A stretch of DNA of 29,737 nt, taken from the NCBI GenBank assembly GCA_920105805.1, contig CAKKTI010000031.1:1-29737 (forward strand), given 5' to 3'. Each line of letters begins with the position of its first letter. The first letter of the stretch is position 1. The notes beneath the pieces are model-generated. The model was not told the origin of the DNA. It searched no databases and worked only from the letters and a program-made list of their open reading frames with translations. Shown here piece after piece: positions 1 to 10,100 of the stretch. The stretch comes from Condylostoma magnum. Its lineage: Eukaryota > Ciliophora > Heterotrichea > Heterotrichida > Condylostomatidae. Made by a program: the position numbers and the translations under genes.

Positions 1-110
1 TTTTCAAGTAAGTTTTAAGCTGTTAGAACTGATTCATTGTTAATCTTAAGCTGCAGTGCTTAAATCTCGAGTTAATCTAACATAATTTTCAGTGTATCTT
101 TGGTAGTCAT
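1..110 (-). CDS. N-terminal part of an unknown protein (runs off the window)
   Basis: An ATG at 110 on the minus strand opens a frame that stays coding to the window edge, giving about 36 residues rich in Leu, Gln and Lys (it begins MTTKDTLKIMLDQLEIQAL). Several Gln are written TAA, as in the neighbouring genes. The pattern suggests an amphipathic helix, but no family can be named from so short a piece. It lies downstream of the beta-helix gene on the same strand, with a spacer of roughly 50-110 bases depending on where that gene stops. The start is the first ATG after the spacer. This is a partial gene by position only; no break is visible. Confidence 0.45.
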
Positions 111-220
111 ATAGAATTATTTATAAAAATGTCTTAAATCTAATGAAAAACAATCTTACGTCACTGTTAAAATTAAATAATTACTAACTATAATAAACAG
201 CAGGGATTAGCCAAAGGTAA

Positions 221-1771
221 TTACACCTCACCAATAAACTCATTATTTTTCTGTAATTCATTAATATCAATATTTGTCTTGGATAAATAAGTGATTTATA
301 TCATATTATCATATGACTTATTCATACCTGAAATATCAACATCCATTTCATCCCTTACATTGATTCCAACTGCACTATTTCTATAGATTTCATTCTCAGT
401 AATCGTGCAATTACCTTTTCCAGCTACAGTGATGCCTGTTCTTTTATTATCGTATATAGTATTTCCGGTAATTTCTAGAGTAGTGTCAACAGTTAATATT
501 CCATCGTTATTATCATGTATATTGTTTTAGTTTATAATACACCCTGTTCCATCCATAACAAAAATCCCTTCACATCTACCCTTATATATATTATTTCTTT
601 AAATCTATGTAGATCCTGCTCCTAGTGCTATATTAGCTCTTAGATTCCCATAAATCTAGTTATCCTCTATATTAGCGTCACAACCAGTAACAAGTAAAAT
701 TCCTTGGCACACATTTTCAAAAATTTCATTTCTTTGTATTTCAGCATGTGAGTCGTCTTGTAGCCTTATCCCAGCTTTTCTATTATTCCCAATAAAGCTG
801 TTATTTTCTATAATAGGATTGCACATGGTCCCTAGACATTTAATTCCATTTTCATTTTCGTATATTTAATTCCCAGTCATCCTAGGCTCGGAATGATTAT
901 CAACAGCTTCTAATATAACCCCATCCCCAAAATTGCATCTAACTCTATTCTTGCTTAACTATGGACTTGAATCTTTAACTCAAATTCCAACTTCATTATA
1001 CTTTACTTCATTTTCCTTTACAATCGCCATATTTCCTTCTATTATTTTTATACCTGCTCCTTCATTCTACATGATTTTATTAGCATTTAAACAAGGAGCA
1101 GCCTCATAGTTATCACATAATATTCCACAGTTTCCATTCCTGAAAATATTACACTCTTCAATATTAACGACATTATCAACAGTGTTTTTTAGTATAATTC
1201 CTCCACTCTTATGCTTATAGATTTTACAATACTGCATAGTAAGTGAGCTATCCTTGCAATACACACCGACTGTTCCTACTTCACTATTTCCTTTGATTTC
1301 GCATTAATTCATTATCAAATGGCCTTATGATACAATAAACGAAGCCATTGGTGATTTAACAGATCCAAGAGTAACCATGCAATCTTCAGCAGTTACCTCT
1401 CCTCCTTTTACATACAACGCACAGTTCATAGTGCTTCTAATTTACAGATTTTCTAAGTCATCTTCTTCATCTCCAGCATCATTTTTATCGCCGCTGTGTA
1501 TAAACTTGAATCCTTTTATATCACACTTCTCTTAGTCTTATAAGTTTATTGATATAAGAGGCCCGGAACTCACTGACAATTACACTTCTCCATTAATTTC
1601 TCTAGCTTCTAAAGTAAGATTTGGCTTAGTAATTTTAATAGAACGAGTATACAAGCCAGGAGCTACAACAATTCGGGAGCCTGGACTGGCAGCATTCACA
1701 GCATCTTATATGTTTTTGTAAGGACCAAAACCTGGAACTACGTTTAAAATTTCCCCAGGAGCATCTGCCAT
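221..1771 (-). CDS. Right-handed beta-helix repeat protein (FBXO11/NosD-like fold)
   Basis: Read with TAA/TAG as Gln this gives about 516 residues. The first 80 residues carry the usual entry to a parallel beta-helix (YKNIQDAVNAASPGSRIVVAPGLY, then ITKPNLTLEA). They are followed by ten or more repeats of about 22-23 residues of the form N-x-I-x-x-N-x-x-x-G-I-x-V, for example around residues 165-440. This matches the Beta_helix/PbH1 (CASH) repeat seen in FBXO11, NosD and secreted polysaccharide-binding proteins. No F-box, signal peptide or catalytic site is visible, so a binding or scaffold role is an inference. The start at 1771 lies about 30 bases after the stop of the trehalose synthase gene. 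The 3' end is uncertain: TAA at 223-221 is the first stop after 24 codons free of reassigned triplets, but a tandem TAG TAA in another frame (186-181) and an in-frame TGA at 163-161 also exist, and a short intron near 270-335 cannot be excluded. Confidence 0.8.
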
Positions 1772-1802
1772 TTTATAATTAGAAAAACCATTAAAAACCT
1801 TA

Positions 1803-4142
1803 CTAATTATCATTTGCCTTCAACCTAGCATCTAAATCTTGCACGAAAGTAGTGAATTGTTATATATCAGGGAAATAGTAATCAGCTAAACTCCTTTCTC
1901 TTCCCATTCTAATAACAGCCTTATTGAAAACTAGATTCTCTCCATCTTCAGACTCCTCCTTTATATCATTTATAGAATCAATAATATCGTCCTCATCCTT
2001 CCAATTGAAATTTCCTGTTACTATACAATAACTATTTTCATCATAAAACTCCTATAAGAACTTTTTAACAACACTTGCCTTTGTGACTCTGACATCCCTG
2101 ATTTATACAGAACTTGCCCCAGTTAGCACCATATCCCCCGGGACATTCACCAGTGGTCCAGCTCTTAGATGAGTGAATAGATCTCTAGATTAATTAGTAC
2201 CAATTTCATACCTAGCATTGGCGTAAGACCAGTCTATGGTTACTTGAGTAGTATATGTACTTGACCCAGGTGTTCTATCAGCGAAGTACTTAACCACTTC
2301 TATTACTGAATCAAGCCACTCAAAGTCAAAATTTTCTGTGTTTTCTACCCATTCCTCGCCCGGCTTTCTCGTCTTGCACCCGTTTTCCACCGCTATGTGA
2401 ATTTTTTCCTAATTGGTAAACTTAAGGACAGAATCATCGTACTTTTTACCAGTAAGTAGAAGGATGTGTACATTAGGCAGCTATGCCAGACTTTCAAAAG
2501 TGCTCATGAGCCGACGCTGGGATATGAAATTATTCCCGGAGTATTATTGCTGTATAAAAGGTCCTCCTTCATCATATATCACTAAAATCTTAGAGGCATT
2601 TTCCACATTGTTATAAATTGCTTGTAGATTTTAATCCAGTTAACTTCCTACTCTCAGCATTTTAGGCACACGTCGCATTTACTCTGAACTCTCTAATTTT
2701 GCTTCTTATAAACCCTTTAGGAAACTTTCAGCCCAAAAGTGTATATTGGCTTTTCTTATGTAATTATTGCAAAACTCATATCTGCCTTGTTTCTCATCTC
2801 TGTCCATTAGCAAGGCATCATTCAATATAGAAGAGGTTTCTTCTACATTCCAAGGGTTGATTAGCATAGCCCCTGCTCCTAGAACCTTAGAAGCTCCTGC
2901 AAACTCGCTTAGAACTAAAATTCCGTAGTTTTACTCTTAACAAGCAATATACTCATAGCTTACTAAATTCATACCATCTCTTAAAGAAGTGATAAACATT
3001 ACATCTGCTGCCGCATATAGCCCAATCAATCTATGTCTATCCACACTTTAGTCTAAATAATGCACAGGAATGTACCCAATAGTGCCATAAGTACTATTAA
3101 TCCTACCTACAATTTCATGAGTCATCGATTTCAACTCTTGGTACTCACGTACACTTTCTCTAGAAGGCACAGCAATCTGTATCAAAACAACTTTTCCTAT
3201 CCAATCTTCATGGTTTTTCAACAACTGTTCAAATGCTAATAATTTATGAGGAATTCCTTTTATATAATCTAATCTATCCACTCCCAAAATTATATGCTTA
3301 TCTTTCCACGTTTCTCTCAACTACGCCTAGTAGTTCAGAACCTGCTCGGAATTTAGTAAATCACTAAAACTATCCGGCTCAATACCAATAGCAAATGCAC
3401 TGGTCCTACAAAACCACATTTCCTCTCCTATATTCTCAACTCCAGTATCAGTACACAGTAGTCCTAATATCCTAGTACATGCATTGAGGAAGTGTCTAAC
3501 ATACTCTGCAACATGAAATCCTACTAAATGACAACTAAGTACACCTTCAAGCACAGCCTCTCTATACGGAAGCATCCTATATACCTCGTAGCTAGGAAAC
3601 GGAGTATGTAGAAACCACCCAATACACACATCCATCCCTTGAAGCCTACTTACAATCATTTTAGGTAGAAGCATTAAATGATAATCCTGCACCCATATAG
3701 TATCTCCAGGCTATACCAACTCCATGATTGCATCGGCAAACATACGGTTTGCCCTTTAATACCCTTCCCAGTACTCCTCAACAATCTCTTACTCATTTGG
3801 GTCTGAAGTAGGCTGTATATAGTGGAAAAGGGGCCATAGAACATTATTAGAGAACCCGTTGTAGTGTAGGTCAATAGTCTATTCATCTAGGTAAACCGGG
3901 TAGGCCTTTATATCTGTCAGAAGCTTTTGCTTTATTTCCTCCTGGTCCTACTCAGGAATCTCGCACCCTGGCCACCCCACCCATATCATCTCCAAGTTCT
4001 TTATAGAGTTCATAGCTGACGCTAGACCTCCAGAACTCATACGGAATGAGTAACCCTCGCCTTCCTTTGAAATCGTAACTGGAAGACGGTTTGCTACTAT
4101 TAAAACTCGATTTGTAGGGGATTACTAATTATCTTCCGTCAT
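1803..4142 (-). CDS. Trehalose-6-phosphate synthase (GT20) with a degenerate phosphatase domain
   Basis: The predicted 779-residue protein makes trehalose 6-phosphate from UDP-glucose and glucose 6-phosphate in the cytosol. The GT20 domain fills roughly residues 10-510 and keeps the family landmarks: [10 protein letters not shown] near the N-terminus, [65 protein letters not shown] (nucleotide-sugar site), [17 protein letters not shown] and VLSEFAGA. From about residue 525 to the end there is a HAD-type trehalose-phosphatase-like domain, as in plant and ciliate class II two-domain proteins. Its first motif, normally DxDGTL, reads VIYDEGGPF, so the nucleophilic aspartate is gone. Phosphatase activity is therefore unlikely and a regulatory or structural role is inferred. 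The gene has no obvious intron. It ends in tandem TAG TAA (1805-1800) after 18 codons without reassigned triplets. It faces the histidine phosphatase gene across a 132-base divergent spacer. Confidence 0.93.
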
Positions 4143-4274
4143 TTTATTTATACAAAATTGTAAGAACATCTGATATGAACTACAATTATATTAGAACTAA
4201 GCTTTTTTAGAATTTTTTAGAAATGGAATTACAACCATTATTTCAGGAAAAGGATATGTCCCATTATTAATAAA
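4143..4274. promoter_or_regulatory. Divergent intergenic spacer
   Basis: The 132 bases between the start codons of the trehalose synthase (minus) and histidine phosphatase (plus) genes must hold both 5' ends and any promoter elements. The stretch is AT-rich. An ATG at 4224 opens an alternative upstream frame for the phosphatase gene, but it is out of phase with the RHGER core. I see no TATA-like or repeated element that I would defend. Confidence 0.35.
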
Positions 4275-4946
4275 ATGTAAGAAGGTGAAAGATTAGTTGT
4301 CTTTTTCAGGCATGGCGAACGCTCAGATTAGGCTCCTCCTGACAGATAAGTTCCGTTTTCTATACCTAGTGATCCTCATCTTACAGAATTAGGATTTAGA
4401 TAAGCTGAGGTGACAGGATCAGAGATTGAAAGGCTACTTCCAGAGGGAAGATCAATTAATCTGACCTCTTCTCCGTTTGTAAGATGTATACAAACCTCTA
4501 GTTTTATTGCTGCTAAGCTTGGATTATAAGTTAATCTACAGGTAGGCTTTGGGGAAAGTTTTACACTGAATGATTTCGAGAAAAATCCGTATTATAATTT
4601 AGGAATTAAATAAGATCCTGATTAGTATATGCAAAGGATTTCTCACTTAAATCTGAATGAAAAAGATTCCTATTTGATACCAGAGTGGCCGGAACCCTCT
4701 GAAAGCTTAGAAATAAGGTGTAGATAGGTATTAGAAGCACATTTGCAACAGACTACAGAAGATGTTTTACTAATTTGCTCGCATTTATTGCCTTTAGAGT
4801 AGTTCACTAAGTTGATTGGAGGACAGTGGAAAGATGATGTAGGATATTGCTTAATCTCAGCTGCGTATTACAAGGATGGGATGTTTAGGAATATAAAGGA
4901 CTCAGATTGCTCACATTTAGAAGAATTAAATAGAAATGAAGCATAA
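4275..4946 (+). CDS. Histidine phosphatase superfamily protein (phosphoglycerate-mutase-like)
   Basis: About 223 residues with the branch-2-like RHG signature early (VVFFRHGERSDQAPP, residues about 8-22). The LTELGFRQAE motif is where the Q of the conserved G-x-x-Q-A is a TAA codon. Next come SSPFVRCIQT, which carries the second conserved Arg, and LLICSHLLPLEQF, which carries the second catalytic His. The four-residue His/Arg pocket therefore looks intact. The most similar known group is the UBASH3/STS and ciliate 'RHG' phosphatases; the substrate cannot be told. ATG 4275 is chosen because it is the nearest start in phase with the RHG motif; ATG 4224 is out of phase. The stop is TAA at 4944-4946, followed in frame by TAG TAA at 4950-4955. 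The next gene's ATG (4936) lies inside this gene, so the coding regions overlap by 11 bases. Confidence 0.85.
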
Positions 4947-6090
4947 AGTTAGTAAAGTTTTTTTAGTTGATATAAAAAAGTCTGTATTTGGGGCATTTGG
5001 AGGACTGTTATAGAAATATACTGCCTTAGATTTAGGATAGATTGTTGTTTAATCATTGAGTACATAAGTTAGAGAAGTCGAATATGCTGTTATAGGTTGT
5101 GTTTTCTAATAGGGTATTGGGCAGAATATAGGAAGGCAAATTGCTTATGCAAATTAGATAAAGTGTCCTGCCGTTACTGTAAAAGGGAATAATATATCAG
5201 GAATGTTGGCTTTTTTACAGTGCTTTTAAAGGATTAAACTAGGACATATGCAATCCGCTTTATTTGGAGGAATTGACAGTGTATCAAATGCACCGCATTT
5301 GATTATAGGGCTTAGAAATCAACATACTGTATAAAATTATGCAAGAGATTGTATAATATATGATTATATGATGAGTTAGCAAGGGTTTTTAGTATAGGCT
5401 AAAGGAGAAAAAATAGCATCGGAGAACTCAATCGATAGAAGTTAATTACAGGATTTGTTTGAAGACTCTATTGTAAAGGCTAAAATAACAGATAAAATAG
5501 AACTGTTAAGTAATTTAATAGTTAGTATAGGAGGATTAGAAAAGGATGAATGACTGTATAAAGACTAAATGAACTTTTTTGATGAATACTTCAGTGCTTA
5601 CTTATACTCAGGAATAATCAACGCTGTTACTTCTGCTAAATTTGTGGACGGAGCTGTTTTTGGTATATTAGCACATGAGAATTAATGTACAGAGGAGCCC
5701 ATATCATAAATTATTGATTTTGCTTATGTGAGTGATAAGGATCCAGTTGCTTCATCAATCAAAGCAATTGAAAAGCTGCTTGATTAACAGTGAATTTCTA
5801 AGTATTAAATTGATTTATGGGATATATCGGAAGCTCATCCTACTGTATATTTAGCAATTGTTAGAAAACTGGGTTTAATAAGAACTGATACATCATAAAA
5901 TACAGAAGTTGCTTATAATTCATCTGGTGGATCATTATGCTATGGAGTTTGCCCTGGGCTAGTAGGGTTAGATAATGTAGCTCAACTAAGTTATAATCTT
6001 AATGCAAGACAGGCTGATCTAGGAATTGCTTTAACCTACGATTTTGATCTAGGAGCTATTGCTGTTTTAGTTAAGTCGGCTAATAAATGA
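4936..6090 (+). CDS. Thiolase-fold protein without the catalytic residues
   Basis: The predicted 384-residue protein follows the thiolase fold from end to end. The start is VFLVDIKKSVFGAFGG (compare VVIVDAVRTPFGRFGG), followed by VFQQGIGQNIGRQIA and PAVTVKGNNISGM, where the active-site loop should be VNxxCxSG. The C-terminal half has DLWDISEAHP (normally NEAF), GGSLCYGVCPG (normally GGAIALGHP) and ALTYDFDLGA (normally CxGGGxG). The nucleophilic Cys is Asn86, the catalytic His is Val and the second Cys is Tyr or Asp. Acyl-CoA chemistry is therefore unlikely; CoA/acyl binding or a structural role is inferred. The length is nearly normal (about 390-400) and the frame is clean, so it is not a simple pseudogene. 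A single TGA at 6088-6090 is taken as the stop because the preceding roughly 60 codons use CAA/CAG, not TAA/TAG. A TAA at about 6139-6141 is the alternative. Confidence 0.85.
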
Positions 6091-6143
6091 GTTATTACAA
6101 TTTGTAAGTATAACAGTTCTAAATTTGAAATTCATAATTAAAA

Positions 6144-6668
6144 ATGGAGATTCAAACATAGATTAACCAAATTTCTAGTTATGACAAATCGATAAAAGGA
6201 GAAACTGTGCTGATAAATAGATATTAAAAGGAGTTAAGTTAATAGAAATAAGAAATCTAAGAGAACATTGCAATACTTACATAACTAAAGCAATCTAATG
6301 ATAATTTGAAAAATAGCATTGAGATTACCAAAAATTAGAATTATTAACTGAAGGAGTAGAATTAATGGAACTGGGGTCAGTATAAAACTACAAGAGAAGA
6401 GTCATTAGTTTTGAAATAAAAAATAGAAGATTTATAAGAGGTGTATGATTACTTAAATTCACTCAAATAGGATAAGGAAAAAGAAGTAAATAATTATGAG
6501 TAAATAAGCTAAGAAATTTTGAAAAAATGTAATAAAGCTTAGCATCATCTCAAAAAATAAAGCAAGGCTTAAAAAATATAACAGGATGAGTAGGAAAATA
6601 TAGAGCCTAAGGAAAATCAACAGTCTTTTATAGGATCTATCTTTTCAAGACTTTTTACTAAAGGTTAG
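6144..6668 (+). CDS. Gln-rich coiled-coil protein, unknown function
   Basis: A 174-residue protein made almost entirely of Gln, Lys, Glu, Asn and Leu with heptad-like spacing between about residues 15 and 150, so a coiled coil is likely. A short hydrophobic/basic tail (SFIGSIFSRLFTKG) could be an amphipathic membrane or partner-binding helix. Nothing identifies a family. The gene is dense in TAA/TAG codons for Gln in its body, yet its last 20 codons switch to CAA CAG for Gln and then end in TAG TAA (6666-6671). That switch is strong evidence for the real stop. The start is the first ATG after the thiolase gene, about 53 bases downstream. Confidence 0.7.
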
Positions 6669-7094
6669 TAATCTAATTTTAAATCGTATTATTGGTTGTA
6701 TATGTTCATTTTTGTAAATAAACTTGATTATCAAGTGTGAAAGTATGAGTATCTCTAAATAATTAGGACCTAAAGGGATTAAGTTATATGGTCCTACGCT
6801 TGGTATTATAAATTTTATCAAAGTATTTACATTGATTACTTGATTAGTCTTAGAGTCTGTATTCTTGTATTTCAAATTAAAAACAATAGTTTACATATAA
6901 TCAGTCCAATAGAAACATTATAAACATATCCATTTTGCTTCTATTTTATTATAAAAAGTGTAATGTTTATTTTCGGCTTACTTATATATCCAGCATAATC
7001 TGCATAATTACCTTTTAACTTAATGCAAAATAATATGGCAAAATATTTAAGGAGTTTACTACCCAATTTTAAGTCTTATGATATTAAATATCAT
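6642..7094 (-). CDS. Weak candidate gene with two CxxC pairs
   Basis: On the minus strand an ATG at 7094 opens a 150-codon frame. It includes LCRLCWIYKQ and, 20-odd residues later, WICLQCFYW, a possible zinc-binding pair of CxxC knuckles. The last 78 codons contain no TAA, TAG or TGA, which is long for this base composition, and then a TGA ends the frame at 6642. The C-terminal part is hydrophobic and rich in Ile and Leu. No family is recognised. If real, its 3' end overlaps the coiled-coil gene on the other strand by 27 bases. Otherwise this stretch of about 520 bases is an unusually long spacer. Confidence 0.3.
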
Positions 7095-7195
7095 TAATTC
7101 ACAACAATATAAACTATATACTTCGATATACTAAAACAACTTATTCCAATGCTATATATCATCAATACTAAAAAGGTATTTTATTCTATATAAAA

Positions 7196-10100
7196 ATGTT
7201 TTCATACGTCTTACTAACTGTTGTACTCTCTAGCAGAATCCAAATTACGCATAAATTTGACCCAATATACATAAATAGCAGTTATTAGAGTGATCTAACG
7301 TCAAGAACGTTCCTATTTGACTCAAGCTTCTTATTTGATGTACAAGCCTGCTAATTTTTCACTGTTTCTCTACTAATCTATGATTATAAACTAGATGACT
7401 TAACAATATTGAAAATAAAAGAGGCTGGTAGCAGTGACATTATCGAATTAACCTGCACTGACAATTGTGACGGAGTTAAATTTAGTTGAAAAGGAAGCGA
7501 TGCAGAAATAGGAAATTGTAATCCGAGTCATTTTAACGAATGGCTATTTATTTCTGTTTCAAAAGCTAGCTAATACATAGAGCTCTGCATTTCTTGTAAT
7601 GGGGGACATAAATGTAATTAAAAATTATTGACTAGCCCCGATTTAAGCACCATGGAGAATAAGGAGTTAGTTCTGGCTTTAGTATTTAAAGGAGTGTTTA
7701 TGGACTTAATATACCATAATTGTGAATTGTCTACAATAACTGAATTTTAATAGGAGTTTGATGATAGGCTTAATTACAGTAACTTGCCAGCTTATGCTCC
7801 GTAATGTGGTAATTATTTAAACTGAACATTAAAAGATCCAAATTCTAATGATTTTAAGATAACTAGTAATAGTAGTAAATTAGCAAATGCTCTAATAGAT
7901 TAAAACATTTATTAGGTTGCTAATGAATACTCGGTATTGGCACTATATAAATATTAGAATGCATCTGGATTTGAATTGATTGATGTTAAAGGTAATTCAA
8001 GTCGTTAAATAGAAATTATTATTGATGGTAGTTGCGGGCTAAAGCTAAGATATGCATAATCAACTGTAAGTCCATGCGCTGGAAAAGAATTCAATCTTGT
8101 AGTAGATAAATGATATCTTATATCACTTCGAATAAGAAATGGAGATTTTGAAATAACAACGATAGATGATAATAATACCACTTAAAACTAAATGTATTAT
8201 AATTCAGATATAATTAATGATGATTTAAGCTAAGAAACTTGGAAAACTATAGATTTTGATGATTTCAATCCACCTCCCCAGCTTTCAGGATTTAGAGTCT
8301 ATTTGCAATATTTTGATATTGATCAGTTAATAAGGATCAAGGACTAATGGTTTGACCCCATATTATATAATTCATATATTCAAGATTTCTAAGTTGTGGA
8401 TTGTAAAGAAGGATATTTCCTCGTTAATGATTACTGCTTCAGTTGTTTCGAAACATGTAAAAGTTGTTAAGAAAGATCTTACAAAAGTTGCGATGAGTGT
8501 AAATAACAATAAGAATCTAGTAGTATTTGCTTAAAGAACTGCTCTTGATGATAATCCCCTAATATAGAGAATATTTGCTAAGGCAATTACTTCCCTCTTG
8601 AGTTTGACTTAACTTCAGTAAGTAATGAAAGTCATTATTACTACGCAGTTTTGATAGGAAACTTCCCTTAATTTCTCCCTGATCAAGGATAATAAATTAG
8701 TGCCAATTAGTATATATAAATAGGCGATTAATACGGAACTGGACCTGGCTTAGTCTTAGATTACTGCATCAGTACAATAATTAAATCAGAAGCAGATGGA
8801 AGCATATTATAAATAGGGTAAAACTTAACATGAAAAATTAAATATACTGAAAGTTACCTATAAGTAAACTTCAGCTCCTTCTACATGGAAGGTGAATTGT
8901 TAGAAATTGAAGAATAGTTTCAAGGAACTTTTCGAGATTGCTGGATAAAATTAGGCTGCTGCTTTAGCTTTGATAATCAAGATCTTAAGTTAATTGTTAA
9001 TAATATTGCAAGAACTCATACAACCGCCAATCCCCTTATTTATTTCGGACACATATCTCATGAGCTACTAGGTAATAGCTTCTAAGGGAAGGTATTCGAG
9101 ATAACTTATACTAATTTCTATATTTACCATAATAATCAGCCATGTTAAATTGAGGTAACATCCTTAAATTCACCATGCTATAACTCTTGCTACACGTACT
9201 CAGAGTAGTGCACAGAATGTAACTCCTCAAGTTACTTGTGTGATAAATTGCTATGTGAAGGGATCGAGGGATTTGATAGTTAAGGGAGAACTAGGATAGA
9301 TGAGCTGGATGAGTATCTGTAGATTAAAGCCAGTAATATATGCACAGAAATATGCGGAGATGGCAAGTTCCTGAATACTGTTGAATGTGACGATGGAAAC
9401 TTAGAAAATGATGATGGATGTGATTAATTTTGTAAAATTGAGCTTAATTTTACGTGTAATAATATAGTTAATGAATCATCTATATGCAATTTAAATTCTC
9501 AATTGTAATACAAAGGAAGAAAAGGCAACTTTCTGTAGTTTTAACTAAATAGCTTAGACTTTTCTGAGATTTCCTTATAAGGTAGTTAAATTTTTAGCTA
9601 TGAGATCGATGATGATGTGCTTATTATATCAGTGGATAGATTTTATTAAGAAGCAACTGTAATATAATTTAATCTAAAAGACGGATCTTCTTTATCATTA
9701 AAACTTGATACTAATTGCAGGAATTTTGATTAAAATTGCTTACAATGCATTGATAATTTTACCTTAGACAATAACCAATGCTCATGTATAGGCAATAGTA
9801 TTTTTGATGAAAAATTAAGATGTATTTGATGCTATAATAACGCATCAGTATCTTTTAATCAATGTAAATGTCCACTGAGATACTTCCACAATGGTAATAG
9901 GTGCTAAAACTGCTCATGAAATTGCTTACAATGCGATAATGAAAACTAATGCAACATATGTGAAGAATTGTATATACTTCATAATGGAGAATGCCTTTCT
10001 TGTGATGAATTCGAAGGATATGGCTGGTATTGAACTATTAGTTAATCTAGTATACCAGATAGTAGTTAAATTGAATATAAATGTAAAGAACTATGCGGGG

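Noticed and set aside
4224-4274. Upstream ATG start for the histidine phosphatase
   Set aside because: Its frame is out of phase with the RHGER core and no short GT-AG intron restores the phase.
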